Of a stretch of DNA of 64,000 bases, positions 50,601 to 63,228 are shown piece by piece. The notes beneath the pieces are model-generated. The model worked only from the letters and a program-made list of their open reading frames with translations, did not search any database and was not told where the DNA came from. Every line of letters begins with the position of its first letter. Within the stretch, counting starts at the first letter, position 1. Origin of the DNA: Cyanoderma ruficeps (lineage: Eukaryota; Chordata; Aves; Passeriformes; Timaliidae); contig VZDJ01006028.1 of assembly GCA_008694505.1 (NCBI GenBank), positions 2,551,996 to 2,615,995 of the forward strand, given 5' to 3'. Position numbers and translations under genes: made by a program.

Positions 50601-53600
50601 CAGGTGGTTGGTTCTTGGCAGAACTTCTCATTTAAGGAGGTTAGGAATAATTTGACCAAATAATTATTTTATCCAGATGAAATATTCACTCTACATCCTA
50701 TGAAACAAGAAGCTTAAAGCCTTCCTAGATAACAGGCTCCGTGTGTAGCTCACAGCATATGCAAGTTAGCTTCTGTAAGTAAGCAAAGTAGAATCCTGCA
50801 GATATTGCACCCATGGCAACATGGGGCTGCATATGGGTCCATGCTCAATTGTTTACCCATCTAATGAGGTGGGCTGTGCAGCCTTTGCTCACTGAGTCCA
50901 TCACATTGTGGGCACATGTCCAGCATATTAGGCAGCACTGGTCTGTCTGCACAGACTTGCCACCAGTGTCTTTGCATGTGAAAGGTGTTGGTAGGCTATT
51001 TTTAGTTTTCTGTGTTGGTTGTTTTGTTGGGGTTTTTTTTTGGTGATTTAGATTGGCACAAGGATGCATTGAAAAATAAATGTTGCAGCATCAAAATTCT
51101 GGAACAGATAATAGTTGAATATCAGATATATAGTAGTCGTAGCTGATGTCTGTGTTCCCTACAGTGCCCAGAGATCTGCTTCATGGCTAGAAGCCAACAT
51201 GTAAAACCAAAACAGAACAGAGAGAGGAAAACCTGACTTCTTTTGCACATCCTGTGTTTAACAGCTGAACACTCCTGAGTGAAATGCTTCTTGGTGTTGT
51301 AATACAACAGCCTCAAGGATTGGTTTGATGCTATTGCTGGAACAGACAAAATAGTTATTTTATTTCTGCTGAGCAAAGATGCCTAAAATACATTTTTATA
51401 TTTGAAATAGAAAACCTATACATGGTGTATACATGTTACACATGATATGTTGTATACATCTGATGCAGGGCCAAGCTGATCTGCCTGAAATATTTTTCAC
51501 ACATCCCTGTAATACGCCCAGATAGTAGAATTGGGAAAGTGTTGGTTTCACCATGATTGTTATCAGCTGGTATCAGATAAAGCCTTATAGCTGTAAGGCA
51601 AAACAAATAATAAAGATTTCTTCAGTGTTGTTTTTCATACTTCTGTGCACCAGAAACAAATCAATATTGGCTTTAAGAAAAAGCAACTGGCATTAAAAAA
51701 AAGACATTAACACAGACTTCTGCCACCCAAGAGTGTTCTGAATAGATGGAGCAGCTTTTAATGAGATTGAAAGCATCTGATAAGGTTAAAAGATGGGGAA
51801 TACACAATATTTACTTAGATGAACAATTGAGAAAATGTGCACATCATTTCCTAATTTGCTAAAACAAAAAACCCAAAAGAATTTGGGAAAAAAAAAATGA
51901 AAGCCTACCCTTGCTCTTTGCTGAATTTATCCAGTCATTTCTTTCCAGCCATAATCAACCACAGATTGTTCCCATCGCCTGTCTCATCTAAATGTGTCTG
52001 TGACTCTGGCCTGTGAGCAAAACACCTCCTTATCTGTCCATTTCTCCCCAAATGCCATATGCAATGTTACCATGTGTTGGTGGAGGCTGTAAGCAGCTTT
52101 GTTCCCCTGAAAGGCAAGGAAAGGACTGGCACATGGATCCCACCTGAGATGGCCTCACGGTGTGTGTCTGTAACCTCTGAAGTGCTCTGGAGTTCAGCAG
52201 GGCAGATGCAGCTTAAGTTAACTGATGGTGTCAGTTGGTTGTGATCAGGATTAAAAAGCATCACAGGCTGCTCTGAGCAACATTGCAGAAGAGTGGCTGC
52301 TCTTACAAATCTTGGGGGGCAATCCTCCTCATTAATGCACAGTGTGCTACCCAACTCTACAGAAAAAGAAATCTCCTTAGAAAGGGAACATTAAAAAGCA
52401 TTTAGTTAGTGTAGTCTGACAGGCATGTTCCACAATTTGAAGTGCACACAGATAGAGCAGACCAGAAAAGCCCACAGGAGACAATTTAAACAATTTGATT
52501 TGGAAGGCGTGAGCAAATGCAGTTTTTGTACCCACATTAAAGGTGATCCTGATGCTCAAGTTGAAACCCACAGTTTCTCTCCAATGTGGAATAAGAGAAA
52601 GGAAAAATGAAACTTCTGTAACTCTGTAGCTAAGTTTTATTGAATTTAAAACCATACTCATTATCTGCATTTGGGCATTTAAGATACATGGGTTTCAGCA
52701 GAAAATCAGATACTTCAGTGCTTTGAGAAGACTCTGCTGGAGGCTCAGCTGAACCTTTTGATGTCAAAATACTCCTGAAACTGTATTTCCAGTAAATTCT
52801 TACAATGATTTCATCTCCCCCAAGGGGTGTCATTTTAATCCTAGGTGTTCTGGCTCATCTTGTAGGTTGGGACACACACTAATGATAACTGTGATTATCA
52901 CTGGAATATAACAATATGTACATCAGTAGAACTGGCAGTTCTGCTGTCAAGGCCTGTTTTGCTGGAGGAAAAAATCCCTTTGAACACCTTTGAAGGTCAT
53001 GCTGTGAAAGACTAACTGCTTTATAGTGTGGTTTATGGAGCTTGGCCAAAGCACTTGAAGCGCTTTTGGTCATATATCGGCATTGTTGCATTTCAGATGG
53101 AGCCATACAGTAATTCTTCATTTGCGAGGAAATTTTCAGATCCTTTAATCTGAAGCTGTTTCAGTGTTGCTTTGCTGACTCTTTATTTTAAGAGGAAAAA
53201 AGTGTTTCTGGCAGTTTGGTAGCCAGGCATGTATTATTTAAAGAAAATGCTATTAATCAAAAGAGCACAATTACAAGGCAGCAGCAACTAATTCTAAAAA
53301 ATCTCGAGCTAGATTTCTCAAATTGAATAGCAGATCGATCTGGCAGTGTGCATGCTGCATTTGTGAGGAAACAGGATGTGGATTCTACATACAGCAATAA
53401 AACCCCTAAATCTTAAAAGGTATAGGAAGTAGACCAGAATTTTGAGCTGTGGCATGGTGCAAGCAGCTGATGAACCATCCCAGATTAACAGTGGCCCTCT
53501 TCATACCACCTTGGTACCTGTATGGTACATGTCAAGTCTATATGCTAGTATTTCTGTCTCCTGAGAGGTCCCAAGATCCAGACTGTTACACAACTATCCC

Positions 53601-56600
53601 ACAGAAAGAAGGTTATATGGATACATGCAAGGCTGCATCAGTATCAAGAAACTAGAAGCAGAAAACTTATTCTAAGAATGGCACCACACAATTTACACCC
53701 ACATGGTTAATCAGTCCCTAAAATATAGCAGGTAAGTGGCTTTGCCAGTGCTGTCTGATGGGAGCAGCCCAGGCCAGGCTCAACACCAGCCAGCCAACTA
53801 CTACCTGTGATCACAGCTCAGTGCTCCGGTTGTCGCTCTAGTCCTGGCCAGTTTACTCACACATTTTCCACCGCCACATGTACAGGACACCTGAAAGGAG
53901 GAGAGTGTTTAAAGGACTAATCATGGGCTTTGAGAGCAGCAGTGGCTTTAATCTGTGTGCTTTTACAGGCTCATCATATAGCTTCAAGTCAGGCAAATAC
54001 TTTTCAACTTATTTTCTTCCTAGCTACAGATACTAATCTGCCTTCTTAACAGGACTATTATTATGTGAAGTATTATTACTATGAAGCTATGTAAAGCAAT
54101 CTAAAAATACTGTTATCAGCTCCATGGTATCACTCATTGCAATACAGACTAACTCATGCAGAACCCTCCATTACAGCTGCACCTTCCAAATGACTGATAT
54201 TTCTCACCTGCAAATGCATTTTACAAAAACCAATTTGTCTATATGCAGTTAGAAAATTAAATAGGATGGAAGAGAGAGGAACAGTGAAGTTTAAGCACTG
54301 AACCAGAGTTCAGGAAACCCTTCCCAATATACAGACCTCTCTCAAAGAGGCAGTAAGCAATTTTAGCCCTCAGATTGTCACCATAAATAATGAACTGTAA
54401 ATTCCCATTGGGACAGACTCTGTCTTCAGGTGTGCACAGGTATCCTGCGCTCATATGATTTGATGTTTTTCAGAACCAAGTATTAAAGAGATGTGGTATA
54501 CAGCCAGGAGCAAAAAGGCAGGCTAGCAAAGAATTCTCAGTAACTCCTCTTGTTTGTTTATACTAGCACAGGTACACCCAAAAAGGCTATTGCCGAGTCT
54601 GATAAATACAAGTCTCTGTATTTAAACACAATCATGGGATTATGTATGTATCCTTTAGGGCAGATTAATTAGAAAGAATTGCCTGTTAGCAACTCAAAAT
54701 TAATTTCCTCTCTTAAAGCCTTTGCTCTGTAGTACTCATTTTCAAAATTAATGCTTCTCATTTTTATGCAGCATGCATGCTGCCCAAGTGCTGATGCTTA
54801 CTCCACATAGCATAGTAGAAATTCTACTGCTTAATACAGTATTTGGGTCCATTGATACAGTAATCAAACCTTATAATAAATGACTGCTAATTTTCAGAAA
54901 CTGCATTTGGTGGCATTTAAATTGTAGAAATATAAAACTAAAAAAAAATTCATCTTTGTCATCCTAACCACATATCCTATTTTCTCTTGCATGAGTCCAT
55001 TAATACATATGTATTATTCATTAACACATGACCCAAATTCTAGCCTTCTAGTTGAAATGACAACCCAAGATGTTCTTCTGAAGTTAATTTTTATCGTATT
55101 TTTATTCAACATATTTCTCAATTTATACTTTAAACATAAATACACAAGTTTTATGGCTCATGTTACAAAAGACACTACTATGTGTTAGAAAACATATATA
55201 GAATATATTGTAGTGGTTACATTCGCTCCCCTTTTTTTCCTATTATTTTCATAACTTCTATTAATCTAGACAAGCAGTATCAGAAAGCAAAATCCAACCT
55301 CCGAGCAGCACAGTCTACATCAGCTGTAAGGACTATTTGCCAGCTGTAAGAGAAACTTTGGTTCCTGCCTGTTTTCATAGTAAGGTAATACCAGTAAGTT
55401 GCATGTCAAAAAGAAACATTGCACCTTGTTCTCAGTTAGTTCCTAAAATCTAGTTCATGACAATATGTATTTTTAAAGACAGACATACAGCTTCTCTTTT
55501 GCTTTACAGCTCAGTAAGATAAATATATAGGTATTTTCAAAATAGAGGAATTGAATTCTTTTCTTACAGAAGTCACTGGCAAAACTCCAATGTACTTTCA
55601 GAAGAGCAGATCTGTACTTTGTTTTTACTGTTCTATTGACAGAACTGAAGAAAATTACGTTTCAGGTGACAGGATAAATGTCTCTTTACAATGCTCAAGA
55701 ATTACTGCTAGAGAACCCTGTAATAACACCATGCATGGACTTCTAGTTGAGTGTGTGGTGGTCTCTACTTACTGCTCCTAGTGATGGAGATCCATCAGGA
55801 AATAAATGTGATTCTCCAGTCCTGAAGGCAGGGTTGTGGAATACCATGCCCAAGGAGCATGTGAAATAAAACCTGTGGTCTTTCTGCTGCAGGATAGGCA
55901 AGGGATACTAGATTATAAATGCTTTATACACAGAAGAATCTTTTGTTTTTCAGTATACATACATTAAACTGCACAATGTAGCATTTCCACACAGTGGGCA
56001 AAGAGCAGCTCCCAGGGCCATAGCTATGGAAGAGTATAGAAAATGAAACTGGCCTTGATCTCTCAAGCCAGGGGAGCCTAGGCAGTAGGTCAGGGAGAAA
56101 AAGAAAAGGTTGGGAAAATGTTGCCAGCTGCCTGGCTTAGAGGCACTCTGCTTTTTTCCTATTTTTTTTTTTTCCCTACCAGGACTCAAGCCAACACAAA
56201 GCCTATGCCAACACTGACAATACTCAACTGAAGTTTGCAAGACACACAGCAAAAAAACATGGAATAAAAGCACAAAACTGTAATGAAGATCCTAAGCCTA
56301 CAATCCCAGCTATAACAAGTGTCCTTTGCGACTCACTGAAATCCATGGCTCAATGGAGGAAGTGGGCAAAGCCTCTGAAATCAGGATGCATACCTGATTT
56401 TAAAATGCCTATTTTGGTGCTACTTAGCAGGCAAAGACTGCCTTCACCAGCATTCCCTCTGTGCCACTCACTGGTGTCAGGTATCAGGGAAGACCTGATG
56501 TTAGTCCAGTGCTCAGTCAGCCCACACACTGATTCTGGGGTCACACTGAAACGTTTACTTTTTAAAGCAGACAAGATTGGAAATTTTAGATGCACACAAA

Positions 56601-58122
56601 TCTGCTGCAAAATTTAGAAAATAAATTTCAGCAACATTTAAAAAACTCCAACCCTACTGCTATATCCAACAAAATACCTCAGTCTCTTGTACTGTTTGCC
56701 TTGAAATGGCACGTGCTGGGAAACACTGCTATTATGGTTGACAGTGATTTAAACTAGGCAGATTGAAACAAAACATAGTGGAATCAAGGCTCTGAGTTAG
56801 AAGTAAGAGAAACAATTTCAGGACAAATTACCCTTTTACTGGGATAATAATGGTACCAAAGTAGCCAGAAGTTTTATTTGATTCTAGTCAATGCATACAT
56901 CTGACTAATGTTCTACTTCAGATATACTTAAATGGCATTTTACTGAACTGATGGACAGTACTGGAGTTCTTAAGAAAACTGAAATTTAATCATTCTACTT
57001 TCTCTGTATTTCAGCCTACTGATGAGGGAAAAGAATATTCCCAGTGGCTATTCAACAAGTTACCTGCATTAAACAGATTTTGACTGAAGGATGTCTCCAT
57101 TTCTGGCAGTCTTTATGAGCTGAAGCCTTTGTGTATTTCACATGTGCAGAGATTGGTGCAACAGACAATTTCAGTACAAATCCCAGATTCAAAGTTTCCT
57201 TTGGAAATACATCAATTCATGAATAAAATGTTGATTAGGTCCCTACTTAGAATTCATTCTTTCAACAGTACCAAAGTGACAACTTGCCCATCTGAGGGAA
57301 TGAAGCTGTGCACCCCACTTCCCCAGTGCCCATTTACAGGACTGTGCTTTGCTGAAACTGGGTGAAAAGAAGTGCTTGCCACTCAGGTATGACCATATCT
57401 CTGCTGTTGCTGCACTATGACATTATTTGATAGATGCTTGCCTGGGGACACAGCAGAGCTCAGATAACTTAGGACTTACAGAGATTACCTGCACTTCCTA
57501 TAGATATTCCTATATTAGTATGTATCTTCCCAATTAATGACTTAATTAATAACTTCATTACTAATTTACTGGTTGTGCACACCTCCTTAAAAACGTTACA
57601 ATCCATTTTTGGCTTTGACATTGAGTTGCAGAGGATGTGTTAGCAGCACTACAATGCACAGCTGCCCTCTATCTGTTTTTTCTATTTCCCCAAAGTCATC
57701 ACATCCTTGCAACTATCTGTATAACAAAAACAAGTCCCATAAACATTGCACCTACCAAGAAAATTAATGTCATTTTTGTACTGCAGCATTTCTAATAATC
57801 CTAAACATTAGAAATTAGTATTTTAAAAAATCTATGTTCTTTGTTGAAATAAACAAATACTGATTAATTAGATTAGCCACTTTTGTTCCAACCAAACTCT
57901 GGTTTGTGGAATGAAGTTTGAAACTATTATAATTCTTGCCAAATTAATAATATCTCACATTAGACTACTTCTTATTTAAAAATATTTGCTAATTTGTTAA
58001 AATCTACTGTTCCATGCAATATGCCACTTTGGAAACAACTGATTTATGTAAGCAGAAGCCAGCATGAGACATGGCATGTCTTCCTTGCCTCCCCTAAGTG
58101 CTATAAGAACATAATTAAGGTA
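47621..58122. other. Intergenic DNA between KBTBD11 promoter and ARHGEF10 3' end
   Basis: About 10.5 kb of AT-rich sequence with no supported exon, RNA gene or clear repeat. A stretch near 53,000-53,170 looks somewhat less degenerate but gives no frame of note. Distal enhancers for either gene could lie here but cannot be read from one sequence. Confidence 0.5.
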
Positions 58123-58128
58123 TTTATT
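58123..58128 (-). terminator. ARHGEF10: Candidate ARHGEF10 polyadenylation signal (AATAAA)
   Basis: TTTATT on the plus strand reads AATAAA on the minus strand, about 300 bases past the stop codon. An ATTAAA also lies only about 30 bases past the stop (58,392-58,397). Either could be used, or a more distal one. Confidence 0.4.
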
Positions 58129-58426
58129 TGTAAGTGTGAGTATAAATAAAGTAAGACATTCTAAAACCATTTAAAAGTCCCTAACAGTTCCTTTTTTTCT
58201 AAGTATCAAAGACAGCACCAATAGCTAAACATTTTGCAATACTCTAACACTGCAGAATGTTCTAAGTATGTGAAGACTGTCTTGCACCCTTAATCCTGTG
58301 ATCCAAGCCTACTGAAATTGCTCCCAGGTGTATAAAGTCCACCTGCTTGGGTCCTAAGCTGGCATTAGCCACAAAAGGATAACACACTTTTTTTAATAGC
58401 AAAAAAAAATCTTGGATTTGGTTCAG

Positions 58427-58941
58427 TTAGATATTTAATAGTGGGATTTGCCAGACCATCACTGAAGACACTAGTTCATCTTGTCGCTGCTGCTTGGTCT
58501 TCTTGTTCACTCTTCTGTGTCCTTGGCCACCAGAAATTACTAATACTGAACTTGCTTTCATTTTCTTGGATTTCTGTCTTTTACTTTTAAATGAGATATT
58601 CTGATCCTTCAAAAGCTCATAAATGTTACTGTCCTCTGGTCTGTGCTCTAGGGAACTTGATCCATGAGACAAAGTAAGGGACCCAGAAGATGATGACAAG
58701 TCACTTCTTTGTGCAATGGACCCTGCTGAATCCCCCAGCCAAACTGCAGTGTCCTGGGTGTTACTAAGGGAGGAGCTGGGTCTTTCACTGTGCAGAATGT
58801 TCTTTTGGTCATCGTCCTTAGGTTCTGAGCCAGGAGGGAGGCTGTGCCTCAATTTGTTTCTGTTCTTCTTGTTTATAGATGTAGCTGTTACAAGAAACTT
58901 GACTGGGCTATTGTGTGCATGGTATGACACCATTCCTCTTC
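58427..58941 (-). CDS. ARHGEF10: ARHGEF10, final coding exon
   Basis: This 515-base exon codes the last 171 residues, counting the split first codon. On the minus strand a pyrimidine-rich 'tgtcttttcttttggctccag' ends at 58,942, and the exon opens with the last two bases of a Gly codon. The peptide starts GRGMVSYHAHNSPVKFLVTA, passes through an acidic, Ser-rich linker with 'SSSSGSLTLSHGSSSLEH' (a likely phosphorylated, disordered region) and a basic Lys/Arg-rich stretch, and ends MVWQIPLLNI-stop. I recognise it as the C-terminal tail of ARHGEF10, which lies after the DH-PH exchange module and the C-terminal propeller-like domain. Family role: a guanine-nucleotide exchange factor for Rho GTPases (RhoA/B), linked to peripheral myelination. 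The Met at 58,963 that opens the uninterrupted frame is in the intron and is not a start. Confidence 0.95.
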
Positions 58942-60867
58942 CTGGAGCCAAAAGAAAAGACACAATTAAAGAACATTATTTCCCAGACCACAGTGTCCTA
59001 CCATAATTAGTTCATGAAATTTGCTCAGAATAGCATAACTGTTGAAGCCCTATTATATGCATCCAGTCATTTGCCTTGTGTGGACAGAAAAAAATAAGTA
59101 CAAAAATAATGTTCTACCACAAGTGTTTTAGGACCCAATAAATCAGCTGAAATATGGCATATGAACTTCAGATGATGTACTTTTGTGCTCTGTTCTCACT
59201 ACAGCATGAGCACAGAAATACTGCTGACTATTTAGCTGGCATCAATACAAACGTAACACTGAGTTTTCTCCAGTAATCCCCACATATTTTGTGTACTCCA
59301 AATTAATCCTGTTCTACCTCTATACCCTCCGGAACAGCATAAGAACATCTGTTTCATTGCAACAGACTCATCCACAATGTACAGCAGGAACTAAAACTCA
59401 TCCTTCTGGTTGTCTAGTTACCATTATAGATTCATAAGGAATCGACTGAACAATCTTTTTTATTTTAAGTATTTAATCAGTGGGATATTAGTGGCACAAG
59501 GAAGATTTACACAATGCAAATCATTAGAATGTATGAAAAACAAATTGCACATGGCCAAATTGAGAAGCTGTAACAGTATCAATAGATGTGCATCTTACAG
59601 CAAAAAAAGGGAGAAAAAAAATTGAATTCTACCAAGTAAGCTACAACATGAGAAAGAGCTAGGCTAGCAAGGGGAAAAGCCCATAAACCTTAGAAATCAC
59701 TACATCCATCCCTAACTCCCAAATGCATTGCACATTATACGAAAACACATTCTGCTTTTACAGGAAGTACAATCATATAAAGATGAATTATCACTATTGG
59801 AAAAATGATGGGGGAAAAAACATAGTTTTAAAATTCAAAATACTGTTATCAGTGGCTATAAAAACAGATCTCTAAATGTCATGTTGCTAGACCTATGAAA
59901 CCTGACAAGTCTTGACCCCAGATAAATGCAAGCATATATGACATAAACCAAAATAATAAAAACATAAAATGGAAGAATGAGATTTTTTTTTATTCTGCAA
60001 CTATATTCTGCATATTCTTGTAATTGCATTTATTTTCACCTAAGATAGGTTCCAGATTTTCACAAAGCATTTATCCTGTGTCATACCAGATTATTGCTGC
60101 GTATTTTGCTGAACACAGAGGATTTCATTTTCATTTTGTGAAGTTACATAAGCTTCTTTTTTTTTCCCCCTGGAGGAAGCTGCAAACAGCTTGCCTCATA
60201 AAATCTGCCAGCTTCCCTCTGCAGCACAGAAACTTCAGCAGAATTCTGACTCCAAAACATTGGGGAAAAGCCCCTATTAAACACACTTTTAAAACCTTGC
60301 TTCTGCTAGTAGCTTAAACATTTGTATAGTGATACAGCAGCATTTGTATGTTTGTATTCCAAATGGGGTCATATGAAAGTAACTCATAAATACATCTCTC
60401 CAGAATGCAAAAATCTTGATCACTGTTAAAAAAATGAAATATATACTCTCATATATTCCAAGTCTCCAGTTTTGGGGAAAAGGGAACACAACCAATTTAT
60501 TCACTAACTAGTTAGACAACATGCTCATTTTCAGTATCTGTGTCTCTAAACCTAGTGCATCTATTTTCCCTAAATCTGGAAAATAACCTGTCTGCATTCT
60601 CTTCTCATCCTCATATATTTGGCTGAACTCTGACAGGATTAATACCTCTCTCTTAAAGAAAAGCAGTTGTCCCCTCTCAAACAACTGAGACAAAACTAGA
60701 CAAGTACCTGGATAATACTGTAAAGCTTGGAGAGAACAAGTATAATTTCATCACACAACTCTAACTTTTATCTAAACAATATATACAATTTGGCAGGTTC
60801 ACTTAAGTTATTGGCAGAAGAGAAGTGACATCTTCAGTACTCCATCTGTTTGAGAAATTTCACTCAC
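58942..60867 (-). other. ARHGEF10: ARHGEF10 last intron
   Basis: About 1.9 kb of AT-rich sequence between donor GTGAGT (60,867-60,862) and acceptor CAG (58,944-58,942). It is a phase-1 intron: one base of a Gly codon lies before it and two after. Nothing else was recognised inside. Confidence 0.9.
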
Positions 60868-61017
60868 CAGTTACTTTGGGAATCCCTTGCAAGCGTGGCA
60901 CTGGTAAGGCGACTATTATACCCAGGTTTGTTCCAACCAGCAATAACCCATGGCACACCAGGAGACTGGTCACAGACACACGCTGCTGCCCTGTGGAGTT
61001 CAGCAAGTGCTCTGTTA
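60868..61017 (-). CDS. ARHGEF10: ARHGEF10, penultimate coding exon (5' edge uncertain)
   Basis: The minus strand codes [19 protein letters not shown], then [20 protein letters not shown] and T, followed by the first base of Gly at donor ACTG|GTGAGT (exon end 60,868). Joined to the final exon this gives '...PKVTGRGMVSYHA', the sequence I know from ARHGEF10 orthologues, so the 3' edge is firm. The peptide is the last strand region of the propeller-like C-terminal domain. The 5' edge is not firm: acceptors ending before 61,038, 61,017 or 61,011 are all possible and all phase 1. I chose 61,017 because the acceptor is reasonable and the length is closest to the orthologue as I recall it. No ATG opens this exon, so it would be missed by a simple frame scan. 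Confidence 0.85.
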
Positions 61018-61639
61018 CTGAACAGTGATGACCTTTGCCTAGATCAAAGCAACTTCAGGCAAACACAATCAGCAGTACCATCTCAATTCAGCAAAGCACT
61101 CATCACAAAGGCAAATATTTTGCTAGATTATGGAATTACACTTTGCATACATGACAATTTAAATATTACTGAACTTATGAAACATTCTGCCGTAAATCTC
61201 TGAAACACAGCACCACAGACGGTCTCTACAAACATTCTTTTAGGAATAGGCTGTTTGTATATTCCCAATAATAAAACTGAAAGGCATTTCACTTCACAAT
61301 ACTCAGTAACATGATAGTCAAGACTCAAGCAAGTTCCTGATTACTTTTTTCTCCTGGTTTTTAATCTGTGAAACTCTATTAGTATTTGAATTCTATGATT
61401 TAGAGCTTTCTCAAGTTAGTTATGACATGTGAGGCCTCTCCTACCACTTGTGCCACAGCAAGTGCAAGCTAAGGTTTTACCAACTACACAAATACTTGAG
61501 AACAATTTTTTAACTTTTAATATTATCAAAAGCTCCAACTGCACTGTTGCCTCTTAATCCCCTGCAGAAGCAAGATGCTCCTATTTTAAAACAATAAAAC
61601 TTAAATGCTTTTTAAGCATTTAAAAGATAACATTATATT

Positions 61640-61700
61640 CATGATTTCACACTCCAAACCTGAAGCAACTTTTATACAGTAGTTTTTATACAGGCAAATG
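61640..61700 (+). repeat. 61-bp repeat, first copy
   Basis: Begins 'catgatttcacactccaaac' and ends 'ttatacaggcaaatg'. It matches 63,095-63,155 at 58 of 61 positions. The shared region probably extends weakly upstream (AT-rich 'ttatattcatga' against 'ttattatcatga'). Confidence 0.93.
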
Positions 61701-63094
61701 TGCGTTGCTCTTTCCATAGTAAAACCAGCAAATTATCAGCCAGCAACTTAGAATCCTAAACACTGAGCACAACCTAAAGCATGAAACAGCTACAGAGAGG
61801 TCAAAACAAAAATTGCTTGCTGTGAAATCTTGGAAAAGCAGGAAACACCTGCATCTGAGAAGATATTTTGAAATAACATAAAACTAAATATATAAATAGA
61901 GAGATAAAAAAATAATAACTTAAAATATTAATTTATCTGCTGGCCAAGGTTTGAAATCATACTTATCTTCGTTATCTTCTGTCTTTTTGTTTTGATATAT
62001 TTCAAATGCAGAGAGAAAGAGTCAATCCAAGTCCCAAAAATGTATTATGCAACAAGCAGACAAATTAACAAGTTAAGAAGTGAAAATGACAAACATAGAT
62101 TCCAAAGCCAATAAAATACTCATCTTTAAATAGCAACTTTATCTCACACTGTTCCAATGAGGAAAAAACTTTTAAAACCTGTATAATAATCTGACCAAGA
62201 TCTTGACTTTACAAGAACTGAAGCCAATAATTAAAGTGTATGGTCTGTTCTTTGTTCCCTGTTCTCAAGTCTCCATTGCAACAACAACCACCAGAGCTGG
62301 AAAACTCCACACAGATCTGAATTCAACCCCAAGGAGGTGCAAGGACATTGCTACATGTCCTCTTACATGGCCATTCTGCTCTTACAATGTAAAAAACCAG
62401 CCCACTGTACAGATCTGCTGGGCTGAGCTAAAGTTCTCTCATCTTTTTATCATTTCCCAGCAGATCATAAAGCACTGCCTTTCATGGTCTGGCACCTGGC
62501 AGGGTGGGAAAACAGCAAGCTGTAAAGCCTCATAGTAGAGTTGGTTTTCCGTAGAGAGGAAATGATACTTTTTTTTCCTTTGCTTTTGCCACCTGTTTCC
62601 AGGAAACACACATGCCATTAGATGATATATGGATATAAACAGGATACAGCAAGTTAAGCAGAAATCATCTCTGTTAAACAGGTAACCTGTCATCATCCAT
62701 ATGAGAAATGAAGTATCAAGGTCACAGTAATTACAGTAGTCTCTTAAAATAGGCAAATTCTTTTACAGCTGAGAGCAAAAACATGTTTAAGGATGTTCTT
62801 TAATAAAATACTGAGTGTGACTATGAAAAAACAAGTGGTCTGTTCATGTACAGTATGATTTCTTTTGGTGTGAGCTCTGACACAAGGCTGGTGAAACACT
62901 GTCTTTGTTGATCCTTCAGCTACAGATCACAAACATTTAAGCTTGCTCTACAAACGGCATATATTGCACTAGTGAAATGTGTGTATTTGTCTTCAAATGT
63001 TAATAGATTTCTCTATTCTCTGTTCTTAGATTTCTTCTAAGAACAAAACTGGGGAAATTTAATGCTATGAGAACTCATTATTAAGAGTTATTAT

Positions 63095-63155
63095 CATGAT
63101 TTCATACTCCAAACCCAAAGCAACTTTTATACAGTAGTTTTTATACAGGCAAATG
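63095..63155 (+). repeat. 61-bp repeat, second copy
   Basis: Same orientation as the copy 1.45 kb to the left, with three substitutions. It runs directly into the palindrome cluster at 63,155-63,228, which reuses its 'ttatacagg' motif. Confidence 0.93.
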
Positions 63156-63228
63156 GTTATGAGAGCCTCTTTATACAGGTTTAACCTGTATGTTTTTTAA
63201 CCTGTTTATACAGGTTATGAGACCCTCT
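63155..63228. repeat. Direct repeats enclosing two short palindromes
   Basis: A 16-base direct repeat, 'ggttatgaga[g/c]cctct' (63,155-63,170 and 63,213-63,228), encloses two inverted repeats: atacaggt/acctgtat with a 3-base loop (63,173-63,191) and aacctgt/acaggtt with a 4-base loop (63,199-63,216). The second overlaps the second direct repeat by four bases. The stems are built from the same 'tatacaggt' motif seen in the adjoining 61-bp repeat. Confidence 0.9.

Noticed and set aside
58942..58963. Met codon at 58,963 as the start of a 178-residue protein
   Set aside because: These bases are the intron end and acceptor tract of ARHGEF10; the protein match begins exactly at the splice site.
62230..62535. 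110-codon plus-strand frame and the opposite strand, considered as a further ARHGEF10 exon
   Set aside because: Minus-strand translation has stops and does not resemble the ARHGEF10 propeller region; no consensus splice pair in phase was found.
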